Below, piece after piece: positions 24,542-32,463 of a DNA stretch of 64,000 nt. The translations under genes and the position numbers were made by a program. Position 1 is the stretch's first letter; each line of letters starts with the position of its first letter. The notes under the pieces are model-generated. The model had not been told where the DNA came from and made no database searches. It worked only from the letters and a program-made list of their open reading frames with translations. Source of the DNA: an uncultured Desulfobacter sp. (GTDB lineage: Bacteria > Desulfobacterota > Desulfobacteria > Desulfobacterales > Desulfobacteraceae); the NCBI RefSeq assembly GCF_963664415.1, contig NZ_OY761440.1:558001-622000 (forward strand), in the 5' to 3' direction.

Positions 24542-26545
24542 ATGATGAGGATAAGATTCAAAAAAATCTGTTGGATTACACTGTTTTGCTTTGTGTCTGC
24601 CATGGGTTATGCAGAAGAACAGGAGGCTGAAGTGCTGGAAACCGTAACGGTAACAGCCCAAAAAAGGGAAGAAAACGTTCAGGAGGTACCGATTTCCATG
24701 AGTGTATTTGATGGCATGGATATTGAGGATAAAATGGTCGAGACCTTGGATGATATCGCCAAATACACGCCCGGCTTAACCATTATTAATTATGGGGCTG
24801 CAGTAAAATATGCCCCTTCCATTCGTGGATTATATTCGGATTACAGTGCAATAAGCTCAGTAGCCGGACTGTTCATTGACGGCGTACCGGTGACAAATGG
24901 ATCAGGGTTTGATGAGACCCTGCTGGATATTGAACGTATAGAGGTACTCAAAGGCCCCCAGGGCACGCTATACGGAAAAAACACTGAAATTGGGGCGGTG
25001 AATGTTATCACCAAAAAACCGTCAAACGAGACAAGGGCACGCATTACGGGTGAACTTGGGGAAGACAACAAACGCAGCCTGTCCGCAACCGCAAGCGGTG
25101 CGCTCATAAAAGACAAACTTTATTTGGGCGTCTACGGTAAGCACTATGAAAAGGATGGCTTTGTCGAAAATACGAGAACCGGTGAACCCGTTGATGACAG
25201 AGAACATAATTATGGGAAAATATATCTACGGATGACGCCCACCGACAATCTGGAAGCCTCCCTGATCTCTTCTTGTATCAAATACGATAACGGTGGCAAC
25301 AGCTCCGGATCTATACAAGGTAAAGATAGAGCGGTCAGTAATGACCTGGACACTTTTAACAAGTCCTCTGTATGGTCGAGTTCGTTAAATATCAGCTATA
25401 CATTGAATGAGAATCTTGCCTTTACCGCCATTACCGCCTATAGAAATTTTAATGAGTATCTTGCCAATGATTTTGATTACACAAGTGGCCCAACACAATT
25501 TCATGTCTTTGCCGATTCCACCTATGAAACGCTTTCCCAGGAATTGAGGGCAAACTACGAAGTTGAGCGGTTCAATCTGGTCTCAGGAATCTTTTTGGAA
25601 TCTAATGATACAAAGGTTGATAAAACCTCCTCCAAAGCCTCGGGCGATACGGAAATGCTTGAGGATATTGATGCCGACACCATCGGTATCTTTTCTCATC
25701 TGACCTATAAGATCACCGATCGCCTGTCTGCTTTGGCCGGTCTGAGATATGACAAGGTAGAGTTGGAATACCAGGATGCAAGCCAAAATATTGATGGCAG
25801 TGAAAGTGAACTTTCACCAAAGGTGGGATTAACATATGACCTGCTGGAAAATGTCATGACCTATGTGACCGTTTCCAAAGGTTTCCGTTGCGGTGGGTTC
25901 AATGCCGGTGTTCCTGAGGGATATCCCAAGACATATGATCCTGAAACTTTGTATGCATACGAGGTCGGAGCCAAGGGCATTTTGGCAAACGGCAAATTGT
26001 CCTGGGATGTGGGATTGTATTACATGGATATTACAGATATGCATGTGAGTGTTACTGATATTATTGATGATGCTGAAGATGTAGGATATATGACAAATGC
26101 TGCCGAAGCGACATCCATGGGGGTGGAGGCCTCGCTGACATACCAGATAACCCGCGGGCTGAACCTGTTTGCCGGTTTTTCGTATAACAAAACGGAGTTT
26201 GATGAATACAACGACGGATTCACTGATTACAGCGGGAACAAAACCACCTTTTCACCGAAGTATAATTATACCCTGGGAATGACATACCGTGCGGAGCAAG
26301 GGTATTACGCAAGTGCGGATCTGAGCGGATACGGGGATATGTATCTGGATCTTGATAATGAATATAAAAGACCGGCCTACGAACTGGTTAATGCAAAGAT
26401 CGGTTATGAAACAGAAAAATATGATATCTATCTGTATGCCAAAAATTTGTTTGACCGCAATTATGATACAGAAGGTCATTACGGGGCATATACCTATTAT
26501 TCCCAGCCCAGGGAAATAGGGGTGAGTATGACGTATCGTCTTTGA
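24542..26545 (+). CDS. TonB-dependent outer-membrane receptor E
   Basis: 667 residues. Signal peptide to about residue 24, TonB-box-like ETVTVTA at 33-39, plug with IERIEVLKGPQGTLYGKNT and GAVNVITKKPSNE, barrel ending GVSMTYRL. The terminal residue is leucine rather than the usual phenylalanine, slightly unusual for Bam recognition though the penultimate pattern is kept. Nine residues longer than D, from extra loop residues near 360-400. Start fixed by AAAGGAGAAG before the ATG. Confidence 0.93.
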   Translation: MMRIRFKKICWITLFCFVSAMGYAEEQEAEVLETVTVTAQKREENVQEVPISMSVFDGMDIEDKMVETLDDIAKYTPGLTIINYGAAVKYAPSIRGLYSDYSAISSVAGLFIDGVPVTNGSGFDETLLDIERIEVLKGPQGTLYGKNTEIGAVNVITKKPSNETRARITGELGEDNKRSLSATASGALIKDKLYLGVYGKHYEKDGFVENTRTGEPVDDREHNYGKIYLRMTPTDNLEASLISSCIKYDNGGNSSGSIQGKDRAVSNDLDTFNKSSVWSSSLNISYTLNENLAFTAITAYRNFNEYLANDFDYTSGPTQFHVFADSTYETLSQELRANYEVERFNLVSGIFLESNDTKVDKTSSKASGDTEMLEDIDADTIGIFSHLTYKITDRLSALAGLRYDKVELEYQDASQNIDGSESELSPKVGLTYDLLENVMTYVTVSKGFRCGGFNAGVPEGYPKTYDPETLYAYEVGAKGILANGKLSWDVGLYYMDITDMHVSVTDIIDDAEDVGYMTNAAEATSMGVEASLTYQITRGLNLFAGFSYNKTEFDEYNDGFTDYSGNKTTFSPKYNYTLGMTYRAEQGYYASADLSGYGDMYLDLDNEYKRPAYELVNAKIGYETEKYDIYLYAKNLFDRNYDTEGHYGAYTYYSQPREIGVSMTYRL

Positions 26546-26817
26546 CTCTTGAGCAGCGAGGTCCGCATAAACAATTTCATCCCGGGCTAAACTGATAAAA
26601 AGACGCTTTTTGCCCTTCCCTTTCAAAAAAATATAAAAAGTCGAGTCCCCAATAAAACCGGGGGCTTGATTAATAACCGCCCAAAGCGGCCAGTTAAAAG
26701 CGCCCAAAGGTGCGGTCTAATCACTAAACACATCTGTTCGCAAACTTTTTTCAAAACGGCCAAGCTTTCCGGGTCTCCATCTGAAGTGATGCCACCTTGT
26801 AACAGTGAGAGAAAGAT
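26546..26817. other. Intergenic stretch with an unidentified minus-strand remnant
   Basis: Read on the minus strand, 26702-26550 encodes FNWPLWAVINQAPGFIGDST and FLKGKGKKRLFISLARDEIV. It looks protein-like but runs out of frame context into TBDR E and matches no family I can name. A GC-rich hairpin (CCCC/GGGG, 26645-26662) followed on the minus strand by TTTTTATATTTTTTT lies inside it. Confidence 0.3.
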
Positions 26818-26880
26818 TGATTCCCGATCCGGGTAGAAGTTTTTATTGAGTCGTGTTAGGCTATTCTAACTTTAACTATA
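26818..26880 (+). promoter_or_regulatory. Promoter block upstream of AraC F, shared with the MMPL operon
   Basis: GATTCCCGATCCGGG, TAGAAGTTTTTATTGAGTC and GTGTTAGGCTATTCTAAC occur here in order. The same series, with a doubled CCCGATCCGGG, precedes the operon at 30421. GTTAG and its complement CTAAC form inverted half-sites. Confidence 0.65.
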
Positions 26881-26977
26881 ATTAAAGTATAAAACACGTT
26901 AAACTAACCGGAAAGTATGTTTATTTCTCAATGACAAAGAAAAAGTGTAGGCCGCATTAACAGGACAAAAACTTTAT

Positions 26978-27937
26978 ATGAATTTACTTCAACTGTTTCC
27001 ACCTAAGCAAAAGGATTCTCTGATAAAAAACCAATTCACGATTCCCCCATCCATGGGCAGAGGGGGTATTAAAAGTATCTTTTTGAACTCAGGAATGCAG
27101 TTGGTGATTTCAAATTATAAATTCCATGAGCCGACAATTTTAGAGTATATAAATCCGAATGCATATTTGGGGTTCGGTTTTTGTTTGTCCGGAAAGATTG
27201 AGGCGTCCTCCTCTTGTTTAAAGGATTCATTATTTATAAAAGCCGGGCAAAGCGTGTGCTTCTCTTTCCCGGATTCGGCCGGTTTTTCTGAAAGGGTCAA
27301 AGAAGAACAAGTGATCAGGATGGCTGTTTTGATGAAGCCTGATCTTTTGCCTTCCTTTGTGATGACGGATTCGGACCGGATTCCGGCTGCTTTGACAGGT
27401 GAAAACAAAGCACCCTGCCATTTTTCAGATACGATAACCCAAGGAATGCGGACGGTTATTGACCAGATACTGTGTTGTCCATATCACGGATTAACGCGCA
27501 GGCTCTTTATCGAAGCCAAAGCGATGGAACTGGCAGCCTGTAAGATGGCGCAGTTAGACAACGTGAACCTGACCTCCCCCCCCAAAACCGCCTTGACCGG
27601 CCCGGATATAGAAGGTGTTCACCATGCGGCCTGGTTATTAACCCGCGACTTGGAAAATACACCCAATATGGCCGAACTTGCCCGTTCCGTGGGCATGTGC
27701 CGCACCAAGCTGTACGATTGTTTCCGGGTAGTATACGGCATCACCCCCTTTGATTATTTGCGCAACAAGCGTCTTGAAACGGCAGTGAAACTTTTGAATG
27801 AGGGAAAAACAAATGTGACACAGGCCAGTTATGCCGTGGGGTATGCCAGTATCAGCCATTTTTCCAAAACGTTTAAAGAGCACTTTGGTTTTTCTCCGGG
27901 CAAACATCTGAAGCATTCCACATCGTTGACAAAATAA
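26978..27937 (+). CDS. AraC-family transcriptional regulator F
   Basis: 319 residues. Sensor half with YLGFGFCLSGKIEAS and CCPYHGLTRRLFIEAKAMELAACKMAQL; C-terminal AraC domain with LARSVGMCRTKLYDCFRVVYG and NVTQASYAVGYASISHFSKTFK, then FGFSPGKHL. Of the regulators here it is closest to regulator H (46529), to judge from the GKGDIKS/GRGGIKS and SGIQLIIYN/SGMQLVISN segments. It precedes TBDR F by 133 bp on the same strand. Its promoter block recurs before the MMPL operon, so that operon may belong to its regulon. Confidence 0.9.
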   Translation: MNLLQLFPPKQKDSLIKNQFTIPPSMGRGGIKSIFLNSGMQLVISNYKFHEPTILEYINPNAYLGFGFCLSGKIEASSSCLKDSLFIKAGQSVCFSFPDSAGFSERVKEEQVIRMAVLMKPDLLPSFVMTDSDRIPAALTGENKAPCHFSDTITQGMRTVIDQILCCPYHGLTRRLFIEAKAMELAACKMAQLDNVNLTSPPKTALTGPDIEGVHHAAWLLTRDLENTPNMAELARSVGMCRTKLYDCFRVVYGITPFDYLRNKRLETAVKLLNEGKTNVTQASYAVGYASISHFSKTFKEHFGFSPGKHLKHSTSLTK

Positions 27938-27963
27938 ACAATTCCGCAAAAAAGACGGACGCA

Positions 27964-28027
27964 ATCGTTAGCTCCTTCCCCAGACAAGCGTTTATATTTT
28001 CGTCGCAAACAAAAAAGAGACCGTTAG
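27964..28027 (+). promoter_or_regulatory. Two CGTTAG sites upstream of TBDR F
   Basis: ATCGTTAG at 27964-27971 and GACCGTTAG at 28019-28027, between AraC F and TBDR F. They are 56 bp apart and on the same strand as the genes. Both carry the core found upstream of units D and E. Confidence 0.55.
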
Positions 28028-28070
28028 TTTTTTATTCTTGGCGATTAAAAAAACCTGAAAGGAACTGAAT

Positions 28071-30182
28071 ATGAAAACACGAATGAAGCAGATTTTCGGT
28101 ATGGCGATCGTGGCGATATGTTTACTTGTTGTCAGCACTAATGTTCGTGCGGAACAAGATGATGCGGATTCATCCGGGCCAAAAGAATATCAGTTGGAAA
28201 CGCTCACAGTCACAGCCCAGAAAAGAGAAGAAAACGTTCAGACTGTTCCGGTGCCTGTTACAACCTTTGGTGAAATTGCCATTGAAGACGCCGGTATTGA
28301 AGATGTGGATGATGTTGTTGAATTTATCCCGAACATGGTTTTTAACGATTCATACATGAAGGGGTACCATGAGATCAATTTCAGGGGGATAAGCCTTAGC
28401 CAGTTTACCGGGAAAAACCCAGTGGTGATTTTTATTGATGGTATTGCCCAGGATCATCATACAAATTATGGCGTCGACATCTTAGACATTGAAAGAATAG
28501 AAGTGGTTAGAGGCTCCCAGGGGACTTTGTACGGTAAGAACGCCATAGGCGGTGTTATAAACATTGTTTCAAAAAAACCGGATAATGACTTTGAATCAAA
28601 AATTACAGCCAAAATGGCAGAAAACAATACTTACAGCATTAAAAGCTTTGTAAACGGACCCATAGTAGAGGATAAGCTTTTTTTTGGAATATCGGGGATC
28701 TATTCGGAAACAGACGGATATATGGAAAATGATTACCCCGACAGCGATAATTTTGATTATGAAAAATCAATTGGTTTCAATTCGCGCTTGAGGTGGATTC
28801 CGTCAGACCGCATGGAAATCAACCTTCACGCCGGAATGGTGCAAAACAGGGATGGCGGCGGGCCGTCAATCAACGCCGAAACACTTGGAGTGAAATATCA
28901 CGAGTACAAAAATCCCGATGATAAAACAGATTCTGATTCTTTTCAGACAGCGCTGAATATCGGTTACGATGCTCAAAATTTCAGGCTTACTTCCATTACC
29001 ACGTACAATGACTACGAAGAAGACCTCATACAGGATCAATGCTATATGGGCACAGGCATGCCTGTTGCATTAAGTGAATATGATTTTCGGACATTTTCCC
29101 AGGAACTTCGCATCCGGTCTTTAGATAAAAAAGAAGGCATAAAATGGCTTGGCGGGCTTTATTATTCAGTTGAGGACGGCAACTGGGACGACAACGGCAT
29201 GGTCTACGACACCAGCGGCACGATGGGATATGATGTTTATTATAACTGGCCTGATGATACCAGAGAAAATACATCTGCGGCATTCGGCCAGATAACGTTT
29301 CCTCTCCCCGGAAGGCTGGCCTTTACCGCCGGCTTAAGATATGAACGCATAGATAAGGAGATGGATTACAGATACGAAGTCTCCCGCACCGATACCGGCA
29401 GTATTTTGTCACAGGTGGCATACCATATCAAAGACGACTGGGATGCGTTTCTTCCCAAGGGCGTCCTGTCCTGGACCATAAACAAAGATGCCATGATCTA
29501 TGCAAGTGTGTCCAAGGGGTATCTGGCCGGCGGGTTTAATTATTGTGAGAATGTAAAAGAACTGGCAAAATTTGATGAACAAAGCTCCATTGACTATGAG
29601 CTTGGCGCTAAAACATCATGGTTCAACAATAGACTGATTTTCAACGTCAATCTTTTTTACATGGATATCAAAGACATGCATGTCTATTCTGCGCCTGACC
29701 CCATCACCTACATTACCTCTAATGCCGGAGAAGCACACTCCCAGGGAATCGAAATCGAAGTAAAGGCAAGACCGCTCAAAGGGTTGGACCTGATTGCCGC
29801 ATTTGGACTGGCCCAGGCAGAATATGATGAATATACAAACACAAATGGTGTCAATTGTTCGGGAAACGAGCTGCCGATTTCTCCGGACTACACCTTGAAC
29901 CTGGCTGCTCAATACAGACATGATTCAGGATTTTTCTGCCGTGCAGGGATGCAGGGATATGGGCAGAATTATTTTAATGATGCAAACACAGTCGGCCAGA
30001 AAGCATACCGGATCTATAACGCAAAAATCGGATATGAAGGGTCGAACTGGGATGTGTATGTTTATGGGAATAATCTTTTTGATGAGGAATATTTCAGTTT
30101 TGGCAGGGTTAATTCCATGGGAATCATGGCCAATGTCGGTGAGCCGCAGACCTTCGGCATAATTATCTCCAGACGGTTCTAA
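28071..30182 (+). CDS. TonB-dependent outer-membrane receptor F
   Basis: 703 residues. Signal peptide to about residue 27 (VVSTNVRA), TonB-box-like ETLTVTA at 43-49, plug with IERIEVVRGSQGTLYGKNA and GGVINIVSKKPDN, barrel ending ISRRF. It groups with receptor J: both have EYKNPDD and SDSFQ/ADSF segments after the second barrel strands and a MDIKDMHV/MDIKDMQV region. Group-specific cysteines occur in QDQCYMG, NYCENV, NCSGNE and FFCRAG; four or more cysteines in a receptor barrel are uncommon. AAAGGAAC precedes the start. Confidence 0.93.
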   Translation: MKTRMKQIFGMAIVAICLLVVSTNVRAEQDDADSSGPKEYQLETLTVTAQKREENVQTVPVPVTTFGEIAIEDAGIEDVDDVVEFIPNMVFNDSYMKGYHEINFRGISLSQFTGKNPVVIFIDGIAQDHHTNYGVDILDIERIEVVRGSQGTLYGKNAIGGVINIVSKKPDNDFESKITAKMAENNTYSIKSFVNGPIVEDKLFFGISGIYSETDGYMENDYPDSDNFDYEKSIGFNSRLRWIPSDRMEINLHAGMVQNRDGGGPSINAETLGVKYHEYKNPDDKTDSDSFQTALNIGYDAQNFRLTSITTYNDYEEDLIQDQCYMGTGMPVALSEYDFRTFSQELRIRSLDKKEGIKWLGGLYYSVEDGNWDDNGMVYDTSGTMGYDVYYNWPDDTRENTSAAFGQITFPLPGRLAFTAGLRYERIDKEMDYRYEVSRTDTGSILSQVAYHIKDDWDAFLPKGVLSWTINKDAMIYASVSKGYLAGGFNYCENVKELAKFDEQSSIDYELGAKTSWFNNRLIFNVNLFYMDIKDMHVYSAPDPITYITSNAGEAHSQGIEIEVKARPLKGLDLIAAFGLAQAEYDEYTNTNGVNCSGNELPISPDYTLNLAAQYRHDSGFFCRAGMQGYGQNYFNDANTVGQKAYRIYNAKIGYEGSNWDVYVYGNNLFDEEYFSFGRVNSMGIMANVGEPQTFGIIISRRF

Positions 30183-30221
30183 GGACCGCAATTTCGTCTA
30201 CTTTATTTCATCTGCGGTCCT
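30182..30221. terminator. Hairpin after TBDR F
   Basis: AGGACCGCA (30182-30190) pairs with TGCGGTCCT (30213-30221). No T-tract follows, so it may be a weak or Rho-assisted terminator or simply a protective 3' stem. Confidence 0.4.
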
Positions 30222-30242
30222 AAGTCCGGTGCGGCAAGCTGT

Positions 30243-30302
30243 TTATATGTCTTTTATAGCGCTCCAAGGGAGATTGGCCTGCAAGTTAGTTACAGATTTT
30301 AA
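30243..30302 (+). pseudogene. C-terminal scar of a lost TonB-dependent receptor
   Basis: Bases 30243-30302 encode LYVFYSAPREIGLQVSYRF and a stop. This is the closing barrel strand of the C/D/E/G receptor group (compare YSPPREIGVQLTYRF in C). Nothing of the rest of the gene remains. It marks where another receptor once ended just before the MMPL operon. Confidence 0.75.
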
Positions 30303-30307
30303 TTGAT

Positions 30308-30400
30308 TCCCGATCCGGGCATAAATGCTCCCGATCCGGGTAGAAGTTCCTGTTAAGTCATGTTAGAAAACCCTACCATGTTAGGAGACTCTAACTCTAA
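30308..30400 (+). promoter_or_regulatory. Promoter block of the LolA-MMPL operon
   Basis: Two CCCGATCCGGG palindromes (30309-30319 and 30330-30340), then TAGAAGTTCCTGTTAAGTC and repeated TGTTAG (30361 and 30379) with CTAACTCTAACCG. The order matches the block before AraC F. Likely a common regulator binding site. Confidence 0.65.
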
Positions 30401-30420
30401 CCGTAACTAAAGGAGCACCC

Positions 30421-31245
30421 ATGTTAAACCAACCGGAAAAAAAATTTAATTCTTTTCCTTTAATCTGTTTTTTTTCTGTTTCTATCCTTTTTTTAAGCCC
30501 TCTTGTTAATAAAGGCAAAGCCGTCACTACCCCACTGACAGGCCGGGATATTATGGTCATGGTGGATGATGCCCCTGACGGGGACGACAGAAAATCCACC
30601 ATTGAAATGGTGTTAATTAACCGCCGGAACAAAAAACGGGTCCGGATGATGTCATCCTTTGGCAAGGATTACGGCAAGGATACCAAAAAGCTGATGGGTT
30701 TCAAAAAGCCTATGGATATCAAGGGTACGTCCTTTTTATCCTGGGAATATGATGATCCCTCCAGAGACGATGACAAATGGCTTTACATGCCGGCGCTGCG
30801 AAAGGTCCGGCGCATTTCAGGGGCATCCACCAACGACTACTTCATGGGGTCGGATTTCACCTATGATGATATGGGGGACCGGAATGTGGACGAGGACGAC
30901 CACACCCTTATCGGGGAAGAGACAGTGGATGGACGTGCCTGCTGGAAGATCAAGTCTATCCCCAGAGAAGATGATTCCCTTTATGACGAAAAAATCATCT
31001 GGGTTCGCAAAGACGCCCATAAAACGATTAAGGCCGAATACTACGACGCCCAAGGCCTCATCAAGACCTATACCGTGGAAGATCTGCGTGAGCACCAGGG
31101 ATTTTGGACCGTGTTCAAGATGAAGATGGAAAATCATCGGGAAAAGCACACCACCCTGATGACCCTGTCCAATCTTGAGTACAATACCGGTGTGGACGAC
31201 GGATTTTTCAGCGTCAACACCATCTCCCGGGGGCATCTGCGGTGA
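30421..31245 (+). CDS. LolA-like outer-membrane lipoprotein-sorting family protein
   Basis: 274 residues with an N-terminal hydrophobic signal (FPLICFFSVSILFLSPLV) and the LolA-like fold pattern of the PF17131 type: an MVLINRRNKKRVRMMSSFGK-like strand pair, FLSWEYDDPSRDDDKWLYMP, RRISGASTNDYFMGSDFTYDD and a late DLREHQGFWTVFKMKMENH. Such proteins regularly accompany MMPL/RND exporters and a beta-barrel and may shuttle a lipidic or amphiphilic cargo across the periplasm. First gene of a five-gene operon; AAAGGAG precedes the ATG. Its stop overlaps the GTG start of the next gene. Confidence 0.85.
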   Translation: MLNQPEKKFNSFPLICFFSVSILFLSPLVNKGKAVTTPLTGRDIMVMVDDAPDGDDRKSTIEMVLINRRNKKRVRMMSSFGKDYGKDTKKLMGFKKPMDIKGTSFLSWEYDDPSRDDDKWLYMPALRKVRRISGASTNDYFMGSDFTYDDMGDRNVDEDDHTLIGEETVDGRACWKIKSIPREDDSLYDEKIIWVRKDAHKTIKAEYYDAQGLIKTYTVEDLREHQGFWTVFKMKMENHREKHTTLMTLSNLEYNTGVDDGFFSVNTISRGHLR

Positions 31246-32453
31246 ACAAGGCACTCACCGCCATTTTCAGCCTGGCCGTGGTTTTTGTCTCAGTCCTGCC
31301 GGTCCATCTAATGGCAATGGAGACTGAATTTTCCGGTTTTCTGGAGACCCGGCACAACGCTCAGGTTAAATCGCCTAACGATATTCTGGCCTCGGAAACC
31401 TTGGCCCGGCTGGAACTGACCGCTTGCCAGGAAAACTTCACTTTCTTTGGCGCGGTCAATCTGTCGGCCAACCATCTTCTGGAAGATGAGTCCGGAGTCA
31501 GCCTTCACGAAGGATACCTGGACTATGTCCTTAACAATATAACCATCCGGGCAGGCCGCCAGATCATCATCTGGGGCCAGGCGGACGGCATCCGGATTGT
31601 GGATAATGTTTCACCACTGGACTACACAGAGACCATCACCCGGGACTTTGACGAAATGCGCATGGCCGTGGACGCCTTGAATCTCAAATATGCGTCCGGA
31701 TGGGGAGATCTTCAGCTGTTATGGATCCCGGTTTATAATTCCGGAGAACAGCCGTCAAAGGACAGCCCCTGGTACCTTGGCGGCTTTGGTGACAACACAT
31801 TGCTGCCCAAGGATGAACCTGATGACCTGTTTAAAGACAGTGAACTGGCATTGCGGTATACCCTGTACCTGTCCGGCATGGATCTGGCCTTTTCCTATTT
31901 TTACACCTGGAACGACTTTCCCTGTTACCAGCGGTCCGGCACAGCTCTGGAACCGGTGTACGACCGGGTTCATATCTTGGGCGCCGAGTTTTCAAAACCC
32001 TGGGGAGAGTTTGTTTTCAGAACTGAAGCAGCTTATTTTGCGGGCAGTCTGGTCCAGGGATATGCCGGCGATTATTTCACAGCGGAAAAGGACCGGGTCA
32101 AGTGGCTTACCGGCCTGGACTGGTATCCCGGAAACGACTGGAACCTGACCTGGCAGTATGCCCAGGACCATATCCTGGATTCCGGTACAGGCCTTACCAA
32201 AAACGATTGTACAAAGACCATAACATTCAGCGTTTCAAAGGATCTCTTTAGGGAAAAACTGACGCTGTCGGCTTTCGGATATATGGATATTGATGAAAGG
32301 GACTTTTTGGTCCGGCTGACGGCAGAGTACGAATTCATCGACAACCTGGAAGTCTTTTTAGGAACCGACATCTTTGCCGGGGACCGGGAAGGATCCTATG
32401 GCCGGTATAAAGACAACACCCAGGTCTGGACGAAAATAAAATACCATTTTTAA
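31242..32453 (+). CDS. Outer-membrane beta-barrel protein (DUF1302-like)
   Basis: 403 residues starting at GTG overlapping the previous stop. A signal sequence (IFSLAVVFVSVLPVHLMA) is followed by an all-beta protein with alternating hydrophobic strands, IRAGRQIIIWGQADGIRIVD, and a C-terminus WTKIKYHF typical of Bam substrates. The RAGRQ..WG segment is characteristic of DUF1302-type barrels that travel with MMPL/RND transporters. It would supply the outer-membrane channel or receptor for the LolA-like/MMPL system. Exact family is moderately certain; the barrel nature is clear. Confidence 0.8.
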   Translation: MNKALTAIFSLAVVFVSVLPVHLMAMETEFSGFLETRHNAQVKSPNDILASETLARLELTACQENFTFFGAVNLSANHLLEDESGVSLHEGYLDYVLNNITIRAGRQIIIWGQADGIRIVDNVSPLDYTETITRDFDEMRMAVDALNLKYASGWGDLQLLWIPVYNSGEQPSKDSPWYLGGFGDNTLLPKDEPDDLFKDSELALRYTLYLSGMDLAFSYFYTWNDFPCYQRSGTALEPVYDRVHILGAEFSKPWGEFVFRTEAAYFAGSLVQGYAGDYFTAEKDRVKWLTGLDWYPGNDWNLTWQYAQDHILDSGTGLTKNDCTKTITFSVSKDLFREKLTLSAFGYMDIDERDFLVRLTAEYEFIDNLEVFLGTDIFAGDREGSYGRYKDNTQVWTKIKYHF

Positions 32454-32463
32454 AGGATTGATC

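Larger units (their letters stand above)
23255..26545. repeat. Tandem AraC-TBDR unit, copy 2 (E)
   Basis: Direct repeat of 19965-23254, carrying AraC E and TBDR E. The stretch from CAACAACGATAAAACAG through TCTTTCATAAGAAAGTT is identical in both copies, while the coding regions differ at many sites. Confidence 0.88.

Noticed and set aside
26550..26707. Protein-like minus-strand stretch downstream of TBDR E
   Set aside because: It reads plausibly but matches no family I can name and has no start or stop context, so no gene is called.
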